The notes under the pieces: model-generated
The model's database searches: none
Told to the model about the DNA's origin: nothing
The model's input: the letters and a program-made list of their open reading frames with translations, nothing else
Made by a program: the position numbers and the translations under genes
DNA from: Azonexus sp.
Lineage (GTDB): Bacteria; Pseudomonadota; Gammaproteobacteria; Burkholderiales; Rhodocyclaceae
Direction: 5' to 3'
Assembly: GCA_023150195.1 (NCBI GenBank)
Contig: JAKLLI010000004.1
Coordinates: 1-29,587 of the forward strand
Length of the DNA stretch: 29,587 nt
Shown here: piece after piece, positions 8,335-17,028 of the stretch
How positions within the stretch are numbered: position 1 is the first letter of the stretch
Layout of the letters: each line of letters opens with the position of its first letter

Positions 8335-8946
8335 ATGCATCCCACCATCCGCCTGTTCGCGCTCAGCGCCTGCCTGTTGGCCGGCAGTTCGGGGCTGTTC
8401 GCTGAAACCACCCCCTCCGCCCCCCCTGCCCTGGCCCGCGGGCTGCTCATGTCGCATCAAGGGCGACTGATTTTTTCGCCCTGTCGTGATCGCAACTATC
8501 TCGATATCCGCGACGCTTCCCCGGCCCAATCGGTGACGACGGCGCTCAGCCGGCTGAACCCCGACGGTCAACCGCTCTACGTGGAGTTTTTCGCGACGCT
8601 GGATACAGGCCAGCTCACGGTCAGCGGCCTGAACTTTGCCCATACCGATGCCCGCTGCCATGCCCCCCGCCTCGGTACCGGCTGGCGTGCGCTGGGCAAT
8701 CCCTCGCCCTGGCGACTCGAGACCTTCAACGGCCAGGCACAACTCACGCGGGCCGATGGCAGCTCGGAGACGCGCGCGGTGACGGTTCAGGAGGCACCCG
8801 ACGGCAGCAGTCGCATGACGACGGACGACACCCCCGACACTCCCTGGCAATTCGCCCCGAAACTGTGTGAACTACCTGCGCAAGGCATCGTCACCGGCTG
8901 GACAGCGCAGGGCCCCGCGGGTCCGGGCTGCGGCTGGAAACCCTGA
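8335..8946 (+). CDS. Exported protein of unknown function, last gene of the sco cluster
   Basis: This is a 203-residue protein with a signal peptide (residues 1-23, LFA/ETT cleavage). The mature part is predicted mainly beta, with cysteines at C50 (FSPC) and in ARCH, KLCE and GCGW. The start of the mature domain (a GxLxxxxGxLxFxPC pattern) is loosely reminiscent of small periplasmic or lipoprotein beta-barrel domains of the NlpE/HslJ kind, but I cannot assign a family. An AAGGAAG ribosome site and an 18-nt gap from the second sco gene make co-transcription likely. The paired cysteines would suit a periplasmic disulfide or metal-related protein. Confidence 0.78.
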   Translation: MHPTIRLFALSACLLAGSSGLFAETTPSAPPALARGLLMSHQGRLIFSPCRDRNYLDIRDASPAQSVTTALSRLNPDGQPLYVEFFATLDTGQLTVSGLNFAHTDARCHAPRLGTGWRALGNPSPWRLETFNGQAQLTRADGSSETRAVTVQEAPDGSSRMTTDDTPDTPWQFAPKLCELPAQGIVTGWTAQGPAGPGCGWKP

Positions 8947-8996
8947 CCAACAGGCGAACTTCACCCTGCGTCAAGATGCAAATCGAGTTCAAAATC

Positions 8997-9010
8997 TTGA
9001 CCAACATCAT
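8997..9010 (+). promoter_or_regulatory. Candidate FNR/DNR site of the norCB promoter
   Basis: TTGAC-CAAC-ATCAT matches the FNR/DNR consensus at 8 of 10 defined positions. The centre is 63.5 nt before the norC start codon. A class II start would fall near 9045, with GAGAAT (9034-9039) as a 4/6 match to the -10 box. Placement directly before norC supports NO- or oxygen-responsive control. Confidence 0.6.
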
Positions 9011-9066
9011 AGATTGCCCCTCACCCCAACAACGAGAATTCCCGCACCTTTAATAAGGAGCGCGAT

Positions 9067-9492
9067 ATGAGCGGCACATTTACAAAATCCATGGCACGGA
9101 ACATCTTCTACGGGGGGACGGTGTTCTTCTTTCTGCTTTTTCTCGCCCTGACCTTTGATTCACACAAGGAGTTTCCCAAGCGGGACAACCACCAGAACCT
9201 GACGCCGCAAGTCATTGCCGGCAAAAAGATCTGGGAAACACGCAACTGCATCGGTTGCCACACCCTGCTGGGTGAAGGCGCCTACTTTGCCCCGGAACTG
9301 GGCAATGTCTATCCCCGTCGCGGTGCGGACTTCATCAAGGGCTGGATCCAGGCCCAGCCGACCGGCGCCCCCGGTCGTCGCCAGATGCCGCAATTCCATC
9401 TGACCGATGAAGAACTCGACAACCTGGTCGCCTTCCTGAAATACACGTCCGAGATCAATACCGCCAACTGGCCGCCCAACATCGAAGGCTAA
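9067..9492 (+). CDS. norC: Nitric oxide reductase subunit C (cytochrome c subunit)
   Basis: The 141-residue protein has a single N-terminal membrane anchor (about residues 12-30) and a periplasmic heme c domain with C61-x2-C64-H65. The probable axial ligand is M107 in RRQMPQF. The ending NTANWPPN is characteristic of NorC. It passes electrons from periplasmic donors to heme b of NorB. An AAGGAG ribosome site lies 9 nt before the ATG. norB follows after 45 nt with its own AAGGAG, so the two form the classic norCB pair. Confidence 0.97.
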   Translation: MSGTFTKSMARNIFYGGTVFFFLLFLALTFDSHKEFPKRDNHQNLTPQVIAGKKIWETRNCIGCHTLLGEGAYFAPELGNVYPRRGADFIKGWIQAQPTGAPGRRQMPQFHLTDEELDNLVAFLKYTSEINTANWPPNIEG

Positions 9493-10892
<1,400 letters not shown>

Positions 10893-10920
10893 TCACCTGA
10901 CCCTTCCTCGTTAGGTTTCA

Positions 10921-10944
10921 GGGCGGCGCAAGCCGCCCTTTTTT
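10921..10944 (+). terminator. Rho-independent terminator after norB
   Basis: A 7-bp perfect stem GGGCGGC/GCCGCCC (10921-10927 and 10932-10938) with a GCAA tetraloop is followed by six T residues (10939-10944). It ends the norCB unit and separates it from the norE unit. Confidence 0.92.
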
Positions 10945-10989
10945 CATGCACTCACGGGGTTGACCGCAAGCCGACTCGATTCCCAAAAC

Positions 10990-11031
10990 TTAGCGCGCAT
11001 CAAAGTCTCAAGCCTTCTGCCTTCCTAGACT
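10990..11031 (+). promoter_or_regulatory. Candidate FNR/DNR-type promoter of the norE operon
   Basis: TTAGC-GCGC-ATCAA (10990-11003) has a perfect right half-site and a weak left half (7 of 10 overall). TAGACT (11026-11031) is a 4/6 match to the -10 box at the correct class II spacing. The predicted transcription start would be at about 11038, which is the norE start codon itself. The preceding terminator implies that a promoter is needed here. Confidence 0.45.
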
Positions 11032-11037
11032 CGCTGC

Positions 11038-11625
11038 ATGTCATCAAACGCCTCATCCACCGCAGCCAGCGAACCGCGTCTTGCCGGCGACCTGGCCATC
11101 TGGATTTTCATTCTTGCCGAGTTAGGCGCCTTCGCAGCCTTCTTCGGTGCCTATGCCTTTACCCGGGCAAACCATCTGGCCGACTTCAACGCGGCCCAGT
11201 TGGGCCTCAACCGGGATGCCGGCGCGCTCAACACGATCCTCTTGTTAACGGCCAGCGGCCTGGTGGTCAGGGCCGTTCAGGGCGCCCTCGCCAATGAAGG
11301 CCCGCGGGCTGCCCGCTGGATGCTGGCCGCCATCGCCTGCGGCCTGGGTTTTCTCTTCGTCAAGGGTGCCGAATACAGCGCGGCCTTTGACGCCGGCGTC
11401 AGCCTGTCGAGCAGCACTTTCCACATGTTCTATCTGTCGCTGACCTTCTTCCATTTCATGCACGTGATTCTGGGGCTGGTGATTCTGGCGGTGCTCTGGC
11501 ATGGACTACGCCGTGGCCACTACCGGCCCGACAACATGAACGGTCTGGAAAGCGGTGCAGCGTACTGGCACATGGTCGATCTGGTCTGGCTCATTCTGTT
11601 TCCGCTCGTTTATGTCATCCACTGA
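11038..11625 (+). CDS. norE: NorE, cytochrome c oxidase subunit III-like membrane protein
   Basis: The 195-residue protein has five hydrophobic helices and clear subunit III-family features, including the opening LAGDLAIWIFILAELGAF and the later HMFYLSLTFFHFMHV and YWHMVDLVWLILFPLVYV segments. NorE is an accessory protein that supports NO reductase activity or assembly in denitrifiers; it is not a catalytic subunit. No Shine-Dalgarno sequence precedes the ATG, and an in-frame stop at 11026 rules out an earlier start, so translation may be leaderless. It overlaps norF by 14 nt. Confidence 0.9.
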   Translation: MSSNASSTAASEPRLAGDLAIWIFILAELGAFAAFFGAYAFTRANHLADFNAAQLGLNRDAGALNTILLLTASGLVVRAVQGALANEGPRAARWMLAAIACGLGFLFVKGAEYSAAFDAGVSLSSSTFHMFYLSLTFFHFMHVILGLVILAVLWHGLRRGHYRPDNMNGLESGAAYWHMVDLVWLILFPLVYVIH

Positions 11626-11893
11626 ACTTCACGGCACCCCGCGCCGCACTGCCGTCCTGTGGCTGCTGCTGGTGCTGGCCACGCTCCTCACCTGGCACCT
11701 TGGCGAAAACCGGGGGGGCGGCCTGTTGACCGCCGCCCTGCTGGGAATTGCCCTGATCAAGGGCAGCATCGTTGCATTCGATTTCATGGCCCTGCGCCAT
11801 GCCCCGCCGCTCTGGCGCATTTTAGTTGGCGGCTGGCTGCTGCTGGTGTGTGTGCTGATCGGCCTCGCTTACTGGAAAGGTTCACTCACGTGA
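11612..11893 (+). CDS. norF: NorF, small two- to three-helix membrane protein
   Basis: The 93-residue product starts at the ATG at 11612, inside the end of norE. It has hydrophobic segments near residues 14-29, 36-55 and 67-87, and a central motif with K-G-x-x-V-A-x-D-F-M-A-L-R, resembling the prokaryotic cytochrome c oxidase subunit IV/NorF family. NorEF pairs are accessory to NO reductase. Its stop overlaps the GTG start of norQ (GTGA), so the three genes norE, norF and norQ are translationally linked. Confidence 0.85.
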   Translation: MSSTELHGTPRRTAVLWLLLVLATLLTWHLGENRGGGLLTAALLGIALIKGSIVAFDFMALRHAPPLWRILVGGWLLLVCVLIGLAYWKGSLT

Positions 11894-12690
11894 CGACCGC
11901 AGCCCCCCTCAACGACCTCCCTTTTTATCAGCCGCATGGCAATGAAGAGGCCGTGTTCGAAGCGGCCTGGCGCAATCGCCTGCCCTTGCTGATCAAAGGC
12001 CCGACCGGCGTCGGCAAGACACGCTTCGTCGCACACATGGCCGCACGCCTCAAACTGCCGCTGTATACCGTTGCCTGCCACGATGATCTGACCGCCGCCG
12101 ATCTGGTCGGCCGTCACTTGATCGGCAACGGCAGTACAGTCTGGTGCGATGGCCCGCTGACCCGTGCCGTGCGCGAGGGCGGCATTTGTTACCTGGATGA
12201 AGTGGTCGAGGCCCGCAAGGACACCACCGTGGTCCTGCACCCGCTGGCGGACGACCGCCGCCTGCTGCCCATCGACCGAACCGGCGAACTGCTGGCGGCG
12301 CCGCCCTCGTTCATGCTGGTGGTGTCTTACAACCCCGGCTACCAGAACCTGCTCAAGGGGATGAAGCCCTCCACGCGCCAGCGCTTTGTGAGTTTGCGTT
12401 TCGACTTTCCCGACGCCGGGCGCGAAGCCGCGATCCTGCAGAAGGAAACGGCCTGCAGCGACGATCTCGCCCGGCGACTGGTGGGCATTGCCACGGCGCT
12501 GCGCCAGTTGAAGGATCAGGATCTGGAAGAAGCCGTCAGTACCCGCCTGCTGGTGTACGCGGCATTGCTGATGCGCGATGGGATGGACCCGGTCACCGCC
12601 TGCCGTTCGGCGATGGTCGAGAGTTTGACCGACGACCCGGAAGTCGCCGATGCCCTGATGGAAATCATCAGCGCCACCTTCGGGCGCTAG
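11890..12690 (+). CDS. norQ: NorQ, MoxR-family AAA+ ATPase for NO reductase activation
   Basis: The 266-residue protein is started by the GTG at 11890-11892, which overlaps the norF stop. It has a Walker A motif GPTGVGKT (residues 37-44), a Walker B motif ICYLDE (99-104), and a downstream sensor segment VVSYNPGYQ. This is the NorQ/CbbQ branch of MoxR ATPases. With the VWA protein NorD it is thought to insert the non-heme iron (FeB) into NorB. Here norQ lies with norEF rather than directly behind norB, and norD follows two genes later. Length and motifs are complete, so this chaperone should be functional even though norB is broken. Confidence 0.95.
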   Translation: MTTAAPLNDLPFYQPHGNEEAVFEAAWRNRLPLLIKGPTGVGKTRFVAHMAARLKLPLYTVACHDDLTAADLVGRHLIGNGSTVWCDGPLTRAVREGGICYLDEVVEARKDTTVVLHPLADDRRLLPIDRTGELLAAPPSFMLVVSYNPGYQNLLKGMKPSTRQRFVSLRFDFPDAGREAAILQKETACSDDLARRLVGIATALRQLKDQDLEEAVSTRLLVYAALLMRDGMDPVTACRSAMVESLTDDPEVADALMEIISATFGR

Positions 12691-12693
12691 CCA

Positions 12694-13098
12694 ATGACGA
12701 TCCAGCGCCCAGACCCCCTCAGCCATCCCATGCCCGGTCCCCGGATCGCCATTGCGGCGGAAGCCCTGTTTCTGATCAACCTGATGCTCCTGCCGGTACT
12801 GGGCTTCATCGCCCTCCTCCTACTTTGGCGAAAACACCGACAGCATCCCGATCCCCTGGTGCGCAATCACCTTCAGCAAACCGTCGCCCTCAGCCTGTGG
12901 GGCGGTAGCGTGCTGGTCGGGTTTTCCGCCGCGATCATGCTCGTCGGCGGTTTTGACAACCCCTGGTCCTGGGTCATTGGCGTGCTCTATTTCGTGCTGG
13001 TCCACGCGGGGGTGATCCTGCTGGGATTCATGGGGCTGGTGCGTGCCATGAATGGCCATCCGTGGCGCGTTCCCCTGATCGGGCCGCCCCTGCCATGA
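12694..13098 (+). CDS. Small polytopic membrane protein of the nor operon
   Basis: The 134-residue product has about three hydrophobic segments (near 20-45, 66-87 and 92-115) and resembles DUF4870/Tic20-like small membrane proteins in general pattern, for example the HxxxPLVRNHLQQTVAL stretch. I cannot name a function. It starts 3 nt after norQ and its stop overlaps the start of the polyferredoxin gene (ATGA). An in-frame internal ATG at 12730 is a possible alternative start. Its tight placement suggests a part in NO reductase assembly or in the function of the adjoining Fe-S protein. Confidence 0.8.
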   Translation: MTIQRPDPLSHPMPGPRIAIAAEALFLINLMLLPVLGFIALLLLWRKHRQHPDPLVRNHLQQTVALSLWGGSVLVGFSAAIMLVGGFDNPWSWVIGVLYFVLVHAGVILLGFMGLVRAMNGHPWRVPLIGPPLP

Positions 13099-14063
13099 GT
13101 CGAACCGCCTCCGCATCGCCGGGTTTGCGACGCTCGCGCTGGCTTTGGCAAAGCGGGTTTTTCATCCTTTTCATTCTGGCGCCGGTGTTCAATCTGTTCC
13201 GCTACGACCTGGCAGCCGGACACGCCTGGCTGTTGGGGTTCGAATGGCGGCTGGGCATGGATGATTTCCTGGCGGGACGGATTGGTGCGGGGGAAGCGGC
13301 GGTCAACGTGCTGACCCGACTGTTTTTGCCCATTCTGGCAGGAGCTGGCATTTTTCTGTGGAGCGCGCGTCGCTGGGGACGCCTCTATTGCGGCTGGCTA
13401 TGCCCCCATTTTTCGGTCGTCGAAGCCATCAATGGCCTGATGCTGCGCGCTTCAGGAAAACCCAGCCTGTGGGAAAAAGAAATTCTGCCGCCGTGGCAAG
13501 CCGATGGTCGCCCCCGCCGCCACGATGCACGCTGGTGGCTGCTGGTCTTGCCGACGGCGGTCGGTTTTGCCCTGTGCTGGGCCGTCGTCTTCCTGACTTA
13601 CCTGCTGCCACCCGCCGAGGTGTACGGCAATTTGCTGAACAACACGCTGACGCCCAACCAGACGCGCTTCATCGTCGCCGCCACGATCGCGCTCAGTATC
13701 GAATTTCTCTTCGCCCGCCACCTCTTCTGTCGTTACGCCTGCGCCGTCGGCCTCTTTCAGTCACTGGTCTGGATGGGTAACCGCGACGGCATGGTGGTCG
13801 GCTTCGACCGCCAACGCGGCAGCGCCTGCAACACCTGCCTGCCGGACCGCCACTCGGCCTGCGATGCCGTCTGCCCCATGCGCCTGAACCCGCGCAACAT
13901 CAAACGGCACATGTTCACCTGCACCCAGTGCGGGCAGTGCCTGAGCGCCTGCGCCACGGTGCAGCAGGCAAATCCCGACGGGGCCTTGCTGCGCTGGGTC
14001 AGCGACGACGATGCACGCCGCAATGAGGCGGGCTTTCGGCCGGGCAAAGGGGAGAAGGCCTGA
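13095..14063 (+). CDS. Membrane-bound 4Fe-4S polyferredoxin (NapH/CcoG/NosR C-terminal type)
   Basis: The 322-residue protein has an N-terminal half with several membrane helices, two C-x3-C-P-like membrane-edge motifs (C99-GWL-C103-P and C212-RYA-C216), and a C-terminal pair of 4Fe-4S sites: C245-x2-C248-x7-C256-x3-C260-P and C276-x2-C279-x2-C282-x3-C286. This is the architecture of NapH, CcoG/RdxA and the C-terminal part of NosR/NirI, which handle electrons at the inner membrane. It sits between norQ and norD with 4-nt and 1-nt overlaps, so it belongs to the nor operon. A role in redox-dependent NO reductase assembly or electron supply is inferred. It lacks an FMN-binding domain, so it is not NosR. 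Confidence 0.88.
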   Translation: MSRTASASPGLRRSRWLWQSGFFILFILAPVFNLFRYDLAAGHAWLLGFEWRLGMDDFLAGRIGAGEAAVNVLTRLFLPILAGAGIFLWSARRWGRLYCGWLCPHFSVVEAINGLMLRASGKPSLWEKEILPPWQADGRPRRHDARWWLLVLPTAVGFALCWAVVFLTYLLPPAEVYGNLLNNTLTPNQTRFIVAATIALSIEFLFARHLFCRYACAVGLFQSLVWMGNRDGMVVGFDRQRGSACNTCLPDRHSACDAVCPMRLNPRNIKRHMFTCTQCGQCLSACATVQQANPDGALLRWVSDDDARRNEAGFRPGKGEKA

Positions 14064-15922
14064 TGGAAGAATGGGTCGGAAAACTCTGGCATCGCTGGAT
14101 CACCCGGGCCGCCGGCGGCAGCCACCCGGAAGCGGCGGTCACCCTCAAATCGATGAATCGATCGCTGGGGATTTACTTCCGCGCCTTGGGTGGCGATCCA
14201 GGATTGCGGGTCGCTGCGGCCACCGCCGACGCGCACGAGCACCGGCGAAGCTGGCTCTCCCGGCTGGCGGGTACCGGCGAGCGGCTCACACTGGCGCGAC
14301 GCGACCAGCAAACGCTGCGCCTGCCCCCGCTGCTGGATGCCTTTCCCGATCCCGGTCTGAACCGCGATCTGTATTTCTGGCTGGCCGCCCTGGCCGCCAG
14401 CATGGACGGCATCACCCCCATCGCCAACGATCCCTGGGGCATCCTGCGCAACCAGGCCGCCACCCGGCTCGCACTGAATCGCTGGCCCGGCCTTGCCGCG
14501 CGCTACCAGCGTCTGGTGGCTGCCTACCTGCCCCTGCGCTTGCCCCAGACCAGTTTGCCAGCAGAGGAAGCCGCACGGGAAAATGCCCTGCGCAGCGCGT
14601 TGACCGCACCCGGCAGCGTCACGGAATTACCCCCCGTTCCACCCGGTACGCCACCGCATCAACCGGTCCTGCTCTGGCTGCATGCCGACTCGCTGGGCCA
14701 GGCGCCGGCCAAAGCCGCACGGAACGATGCCGGCGGCACGGAAAGCCAGGGGAGTCCGCAGCAGGATGCGCGAGACGAAGCGCATCGAGCAGAAAAGGTG
14801 GACAGCCCTACGGAAAAAAATGGGGTCTTGATGTATTTCCGTGCCGAAAGCCTGCTCTCGGTGGCCGAATTCGTGCGCGTCAACCGCAGTGTGGACGACG
14901 AGCCGGACGACAACGCCGCCGACCTCGCCCGCAACATGGAACAGCTCTCGCTCGCCACCCCGGATCAGGGCGAACGCATTGCCTCCAAAGTCCGCTTCGA
15001 TCTCGACCTGCCCTCCGCAGCGGAAGACGACGTGCCGCTGGGTGCCGGCATTCCGCTGCCGGAATGGGACTATCGCAAGAACGAATTGCTCGAAGACCAT
15101 GTCCGGGTGCAGGAAATGGCCAGCCGTCACGCGGTGCCTCAAGGCTTGCCCCCCCATCTGCGGCGGACCGCCAAGCGCCTGCACCAGCAGTTTGCCGCCC
15201 TGCAACCGGCGCGGCGCTGGCTGAAAGGCCAGGCCGAAGGCAGTGAAATGGATCTCGATGCCGTGGTCCGGGCCTTCAGCGACCGCGCCACCGGACGTCA
15301 CCCGGACGAACAACTGTATTTGTCGCTGGAAAAACGCGAACGGGATCTGGCCTGTCTGGTCCTGGCCGATCTCTCGCTGTCCACCGACAGCTGGGTCTCC
15401 AACGACGCCCGTGTGATCGACGTCATTCGCGATGCCTTGCTGCTTTTTGGCGAAGCCCTGCGGTCGACCGGTGACCGCTTCGCGATTTGCGGGTTTTCCT
15501 CGCTGCGGCGACAGCAAGTCCGTTTCCACCGTCTCAAGGATTTCGACGAGCCCTTCAACGACGTGGTGCGTGGCCGTGTTCAGGCGATCCGGCCTGGGTA
15601 CTACACCCGGATGGGTGCGGCCATACGCCACGCCAGCCAGTTGCTGGCCAAGCAAGCCGCCGGTCGACGCATCCTTCTGTTGCTTTCCGACGGCAAACCC
15701 AACGACCTTGATCTCTACGACAGCCGTTATGGCATCGAAGACACGCGCGCAGCGATTCATGAAGCGCGTAAACAAGGCCTGATTCCCTTTTGTCTCACCA
15801 TCGACCGCGAAGGTGGCGGCTATCTCCCCCACCTCTTTGGTCCCGCAGGCTACACCATTCTGCGCAGCCCGCAGGAGCTACCCGCCCACCTGCCCATGTT
15901 CTACGCCCAACTCACGAGGTAA
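14063..15922 (+). CDS. norD: NorD, VWA-domain protein for NO reductase activation
   Basis: The 619-residue protein has a C-terminal von Willebrand A domain with a MIDAS motif D436-L-S-L-S440, followed by TRMGAAIRHA and LLLSDGKPND segments typical of NorD. The long N-terminal part contains a linker of low complexity (about residues 215-255). NorD partners NorQ to activate NorB, most likely by enabling FeB insertion. The ATG overlaps the previous stop as TGATG. Length agrees with the family. It ends 5 nt before the regulator gene. Confidence 0.95.
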   Translation: MEEWVGKLWHRWITRAAGGSHPEAAVTLKSMNRSLGIYFRALGGDPGLRVAAATADAHEHRRSWLSRLAGTGERLTLARRDQQTLRLPPLLDAFPDPGLNRDLYFWLAALAASMDGITPIANDPWGILRNQAATRLALNRWPGLAARYQRLVAAYLPLRLPQTSLPAEEAARENALRSALTAPGSVTELPPVPPGTPPHQPVLLWLHADSLGQAPAKAARNDAGGTESQGSPQQDARDEAHRAEKVDSPTEKNGVLMYFRAESLLSVAEFVRVNRSVDDEPDDNAADLARNMEQLSLATPDQGERIASKVRFDLDLPSAAEDDVPLGAGIPLPEWDYRKNELLEDHVRVQEMASRHAVPQGLPPHLRRTAKRLHQQFAALQPARRWLKGQAEGSEMDLDAVVRAFSDRATGRHPDEQLYLSLEKRERDLACLVLADLSLSTDSWVSNDARVIDVIRDALLLFGEALRSTGDRFAICGFSSLRRQQVRFHRLKDFDEPFNDVVRGRVQAIRPGYYTRMGAAIRHASQLLAKQAAGRRILLLLSDGKPNDLDLYDSRYGIEDTRAAIHEARKQGLIPFCLTIDREGGGYLPHLFGPAGYTILRSPQELPAHLPMFYAQLTR

Positions 15923-15927
15923 GCCCC

Positions 15928-16674
15928 ATGCCGTGCATGCCCCCCCATTCGCCCAACCCCAATGCGCACGCCGAAACGGGCCACCTGGCCATTGCCGGAC
16001 TGCTGGCGCAAATCCCCCTGTTTTCCGGGTTGACCGAAGAAGATCTGCTGCGGATGGCGCGTGGCAGCCGCCGGGAAAGTTACGACCGTGGCAACATCCT
16101 TTTTCACAAGGGCGATCCCTGTCACGGCTTTCATCTGATCCAGAAAGGGCAAGTGAAACTGGCCTTTGTATCCGCAGACGGAAATCAGAAAGTGGTCGAC
16201 ATCCTGCGTGAGGGCAACACTTTTGGCGAAGCCGTGATGTTCATGAAGAAGCCCTATGTGCTGATGGCCCAAGCCCTGACCGATTGTCAGCTGATCCATG
16301 TCTCCAAGGACGCCATCTTTCAGGAAATCGAGCGCGACAAGGATTTCTGCCTCAATCTGATTGCCGGACTCTCTCACCGCCTGCATCACCTGATCAAGGA
16401 ACTGGAACTGCATTCCCTGTGCTCGGGCAAGGAGCGCATCATCGGCTACCTGCTCGGCGAAATCGAGCAGGCCGGCGACGCCAACCCACACGGCGCGGTA
16501 GTCGTTCAATTGCAGACGCACAAAGGCACCATCGCCTCGCGCCTGAGCCTCACGCAGGAGCATTTTTCGCGGGTACTGCATGAACTGGTACACGACGGCA
16601 TGATTCAGGTAGAAGGCCGGCGCATCCTCATTCCGGACGTCGATCGCCTGCGCAACAGCGTGGTCAGCCCCTGA
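15928..16674 (+). CDS. DNR-type Crp/Fnr transcriptional regulator
   Basis: The 248-residue protein has an N-terminal cyclic-nucleotide-binding fold (about residues 28-145), a long dimer helix, and a C-terminal winged helix. The recognition helix holds E211-x2-S214-R215, the signature of FNR-like proteins that read TTGAT-N4-ATCAA. It lacks the N-terminal cysteine cluster that binds 4Fe-4S in FNR; its cysteines are scattered (3, 65, 120, 141, 165). It is therefore more like DNR/NnrR, which sense NO through heme. The start is the ATG at 15928, though that at 15937 is also possible. Matching sites precede nirS, norC, nosZ and norE in this window, so it is the likely local regulator. Confidence 0.88.
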   Translation: MPCMPPHSPNPNAHAETGHLAIAGLLAQIPLFSGLTEEDLLRMARGSRRESYDRGNILFHKGDPCHGFHLIQKGQVKLAFVSADGNQKVVDILREGNTFGEAVMFMKKPYVLMAQALTDCQLIHVSKDAIFQEIERDKDFCLNLIAGLSHRLHHLIKELELHSLCSGKERIIGYLLGEIEQAGDANPHGAVVVQLQTHKGTIASRLSLTQEHFSRVLHELVHDGMIQVEGRRILIPDVDRLRNSVVSP

Positions 16675-16779
16675 ACGGCAACATTTAACATGCATCCTCC
16701 ACGCCTTCCAAAAGCATTCCATCCAATCGCCTGTTTGTCGTACAGTTAGCGCCATCACAGAGCGTACGGGTAGAAAAAC

Positions 16780-17028
16780 ATGCAGCGAAAAGCCGTGTTG
16801 AGCGAGCAGGCAATGCAACTGCTGGAACGCAACATTCCCGAGTTGGCTGGTAGTGCATTTCAGCGGGCCTATCAGCTGGCGCTGAGTTCAGATGGCAAGG
16901 TGCTGGAGGCCGTTAATGGCAAATTGGTGGAAACCTCTGCCGACGGTACGCAGCGGGTTATCAAGAAGCTCAGCCGACCGATACCCGTTGTCCCCGGAAC
17001 AAAACGGGTTCTGGTGCGGAGTAAATGA
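16780..17028 (+). CDS. Small putative antitoxin paired with a zeta-toxin-like gene
   Basis: The 82-residue protein has no recognised DNA-binding motif. It has a helical N-terminal half and a basic C-terminus (VPGTKRVLVRSK). It lies directly before, and overlaps by 4 nt (ATGA), a gene for a zeta-toxin-like P-loop kinase; the order antitoxin then toxin is typical of toxin-antitoxin pairs. The function is assigned from this arrangement only. The roughly 105-nt upstream region contains no clear terminator for the regulator gene and no strong promoter I can point to. Confidence 0.7.
   Translation: MQRKAVLSEQAMQLLERNIPELAGSAFQRAYQLALSSDGKVLEAVNGKLVETSADGTQRVIKKLSRPIPVVPGTKRVLVRSK

Noticed and set aside
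7750..8850. A 366-codon minus-strand frame opposite the second sco gene and its neighbour
   Set aside because: Antisense shadow with low-complexity glycine runs and no domain; the plus-strand genes have signal peptides, ribosome sites and a complete SCO site.
14011..15246. A 411-codon plus-strand frame overlapping norD
   Set aside because: Arginine/proline/alanine-rich composition typical of a wrong frame in high-GC DNA; norD in the other frame has the MIDAS motif and full family length.
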